NCBI GenBank assembly: GCA_024409165.1
Contig: JAKSUE010000098.1
Location: 1 to 5,750, forward strand
Direction of reading: 5' to 3'
Source of the DNA: an archaeon
Lineage (GTDB): Archaea; Methanobacteriota; Methanobacteria; Methanobacteriales; Methanobacteriaceae
DNA length: 5,750 nt
Shown here piece after piece: positions 5,699-5,750 of this stretch; position 1 is the first letter of the stretch; each line of letters starts with the position of its first letter. A program made the position numbers and the translations under genes. A model generated the notes under the pieces. The model saw only the letters and a list, made by a program, of their open reading frames with translations. It was not told the DNA's origin and did no database searches.

Positions 5699-5750
5699 TT
5701 TTAATCTAATTAATTTTAATATTATAAATTATATTTTATTAATTATTAAT

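Overview
The window looks like chromosomal DNA of a methanogenic archaeon of the order Methanobacteriales, most likely Methanosphaera or Methanobrevibacter. The base composition is extremely AT-rich, with A/T-ending codons. An archaeal-type C/D box sRNA is present. Genes include a geranylgeranyl-reductase-family lipid enzyme and an archaeal THUMP-type tRNA guanosine methyltransferase. Intergenic regions carry long oligo-T tracts, and promoters are TATA-like. The genus is inferred from these traits and was not tested.

Layout: (1) Positions 2-52 are the last 16 codons of an unidentified plus-strand gene. (2) Positions 71-132 hold a textbook C/D box 2'-O-methylation guide RNA, only 18 nt after that stop codon, followed by a T-rich terminator-like tract and a TATA element. 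(3) Positions 262-2340 encode a two-helix membrane protein with a bacterial-type PH domain and an unusual tail of about 520 residues rich in Asn and Tyr. (4) Positions 2410-3603 encode an FAD-dependent geranylgeranyl reductase family protein, probably acting on membrane lipids. (5) Positions 3661-4695 encode a tRNA (guanine-N2) methyltransferase of the Trm-G10/Trm11 type, ending in a hairpin that spans its stop codon. (6) Positions 4696-4832, between convergent genes, carry a 23-bp tandem repeat and nested palindromes built from GTATA/TATAC. (7) Positions 4833-5657 on the minus strand encode a multi-pass membrane protein with a K+-channel-like pore loop, an atypical filter and a C-terminal coiled coil; its promoter lies at the right edge.

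The genes do not form one clear pathway. Two are linked to RNA modification (the sRNA and the methyltransferase) and three to the membrane (PH-domain protein, lipid reductase, channel-like protein). Each of the gaps between plus-strand genes is T-rich and AT-rich, so short independent transcripts are more likely than a single operon. The points most worth a second look are the C/D sRNA with a possible 16S decoding-centre target, the Asn-rich PH-domain protein, the repeat cluster between the convergent genes, and the channel-like protein.
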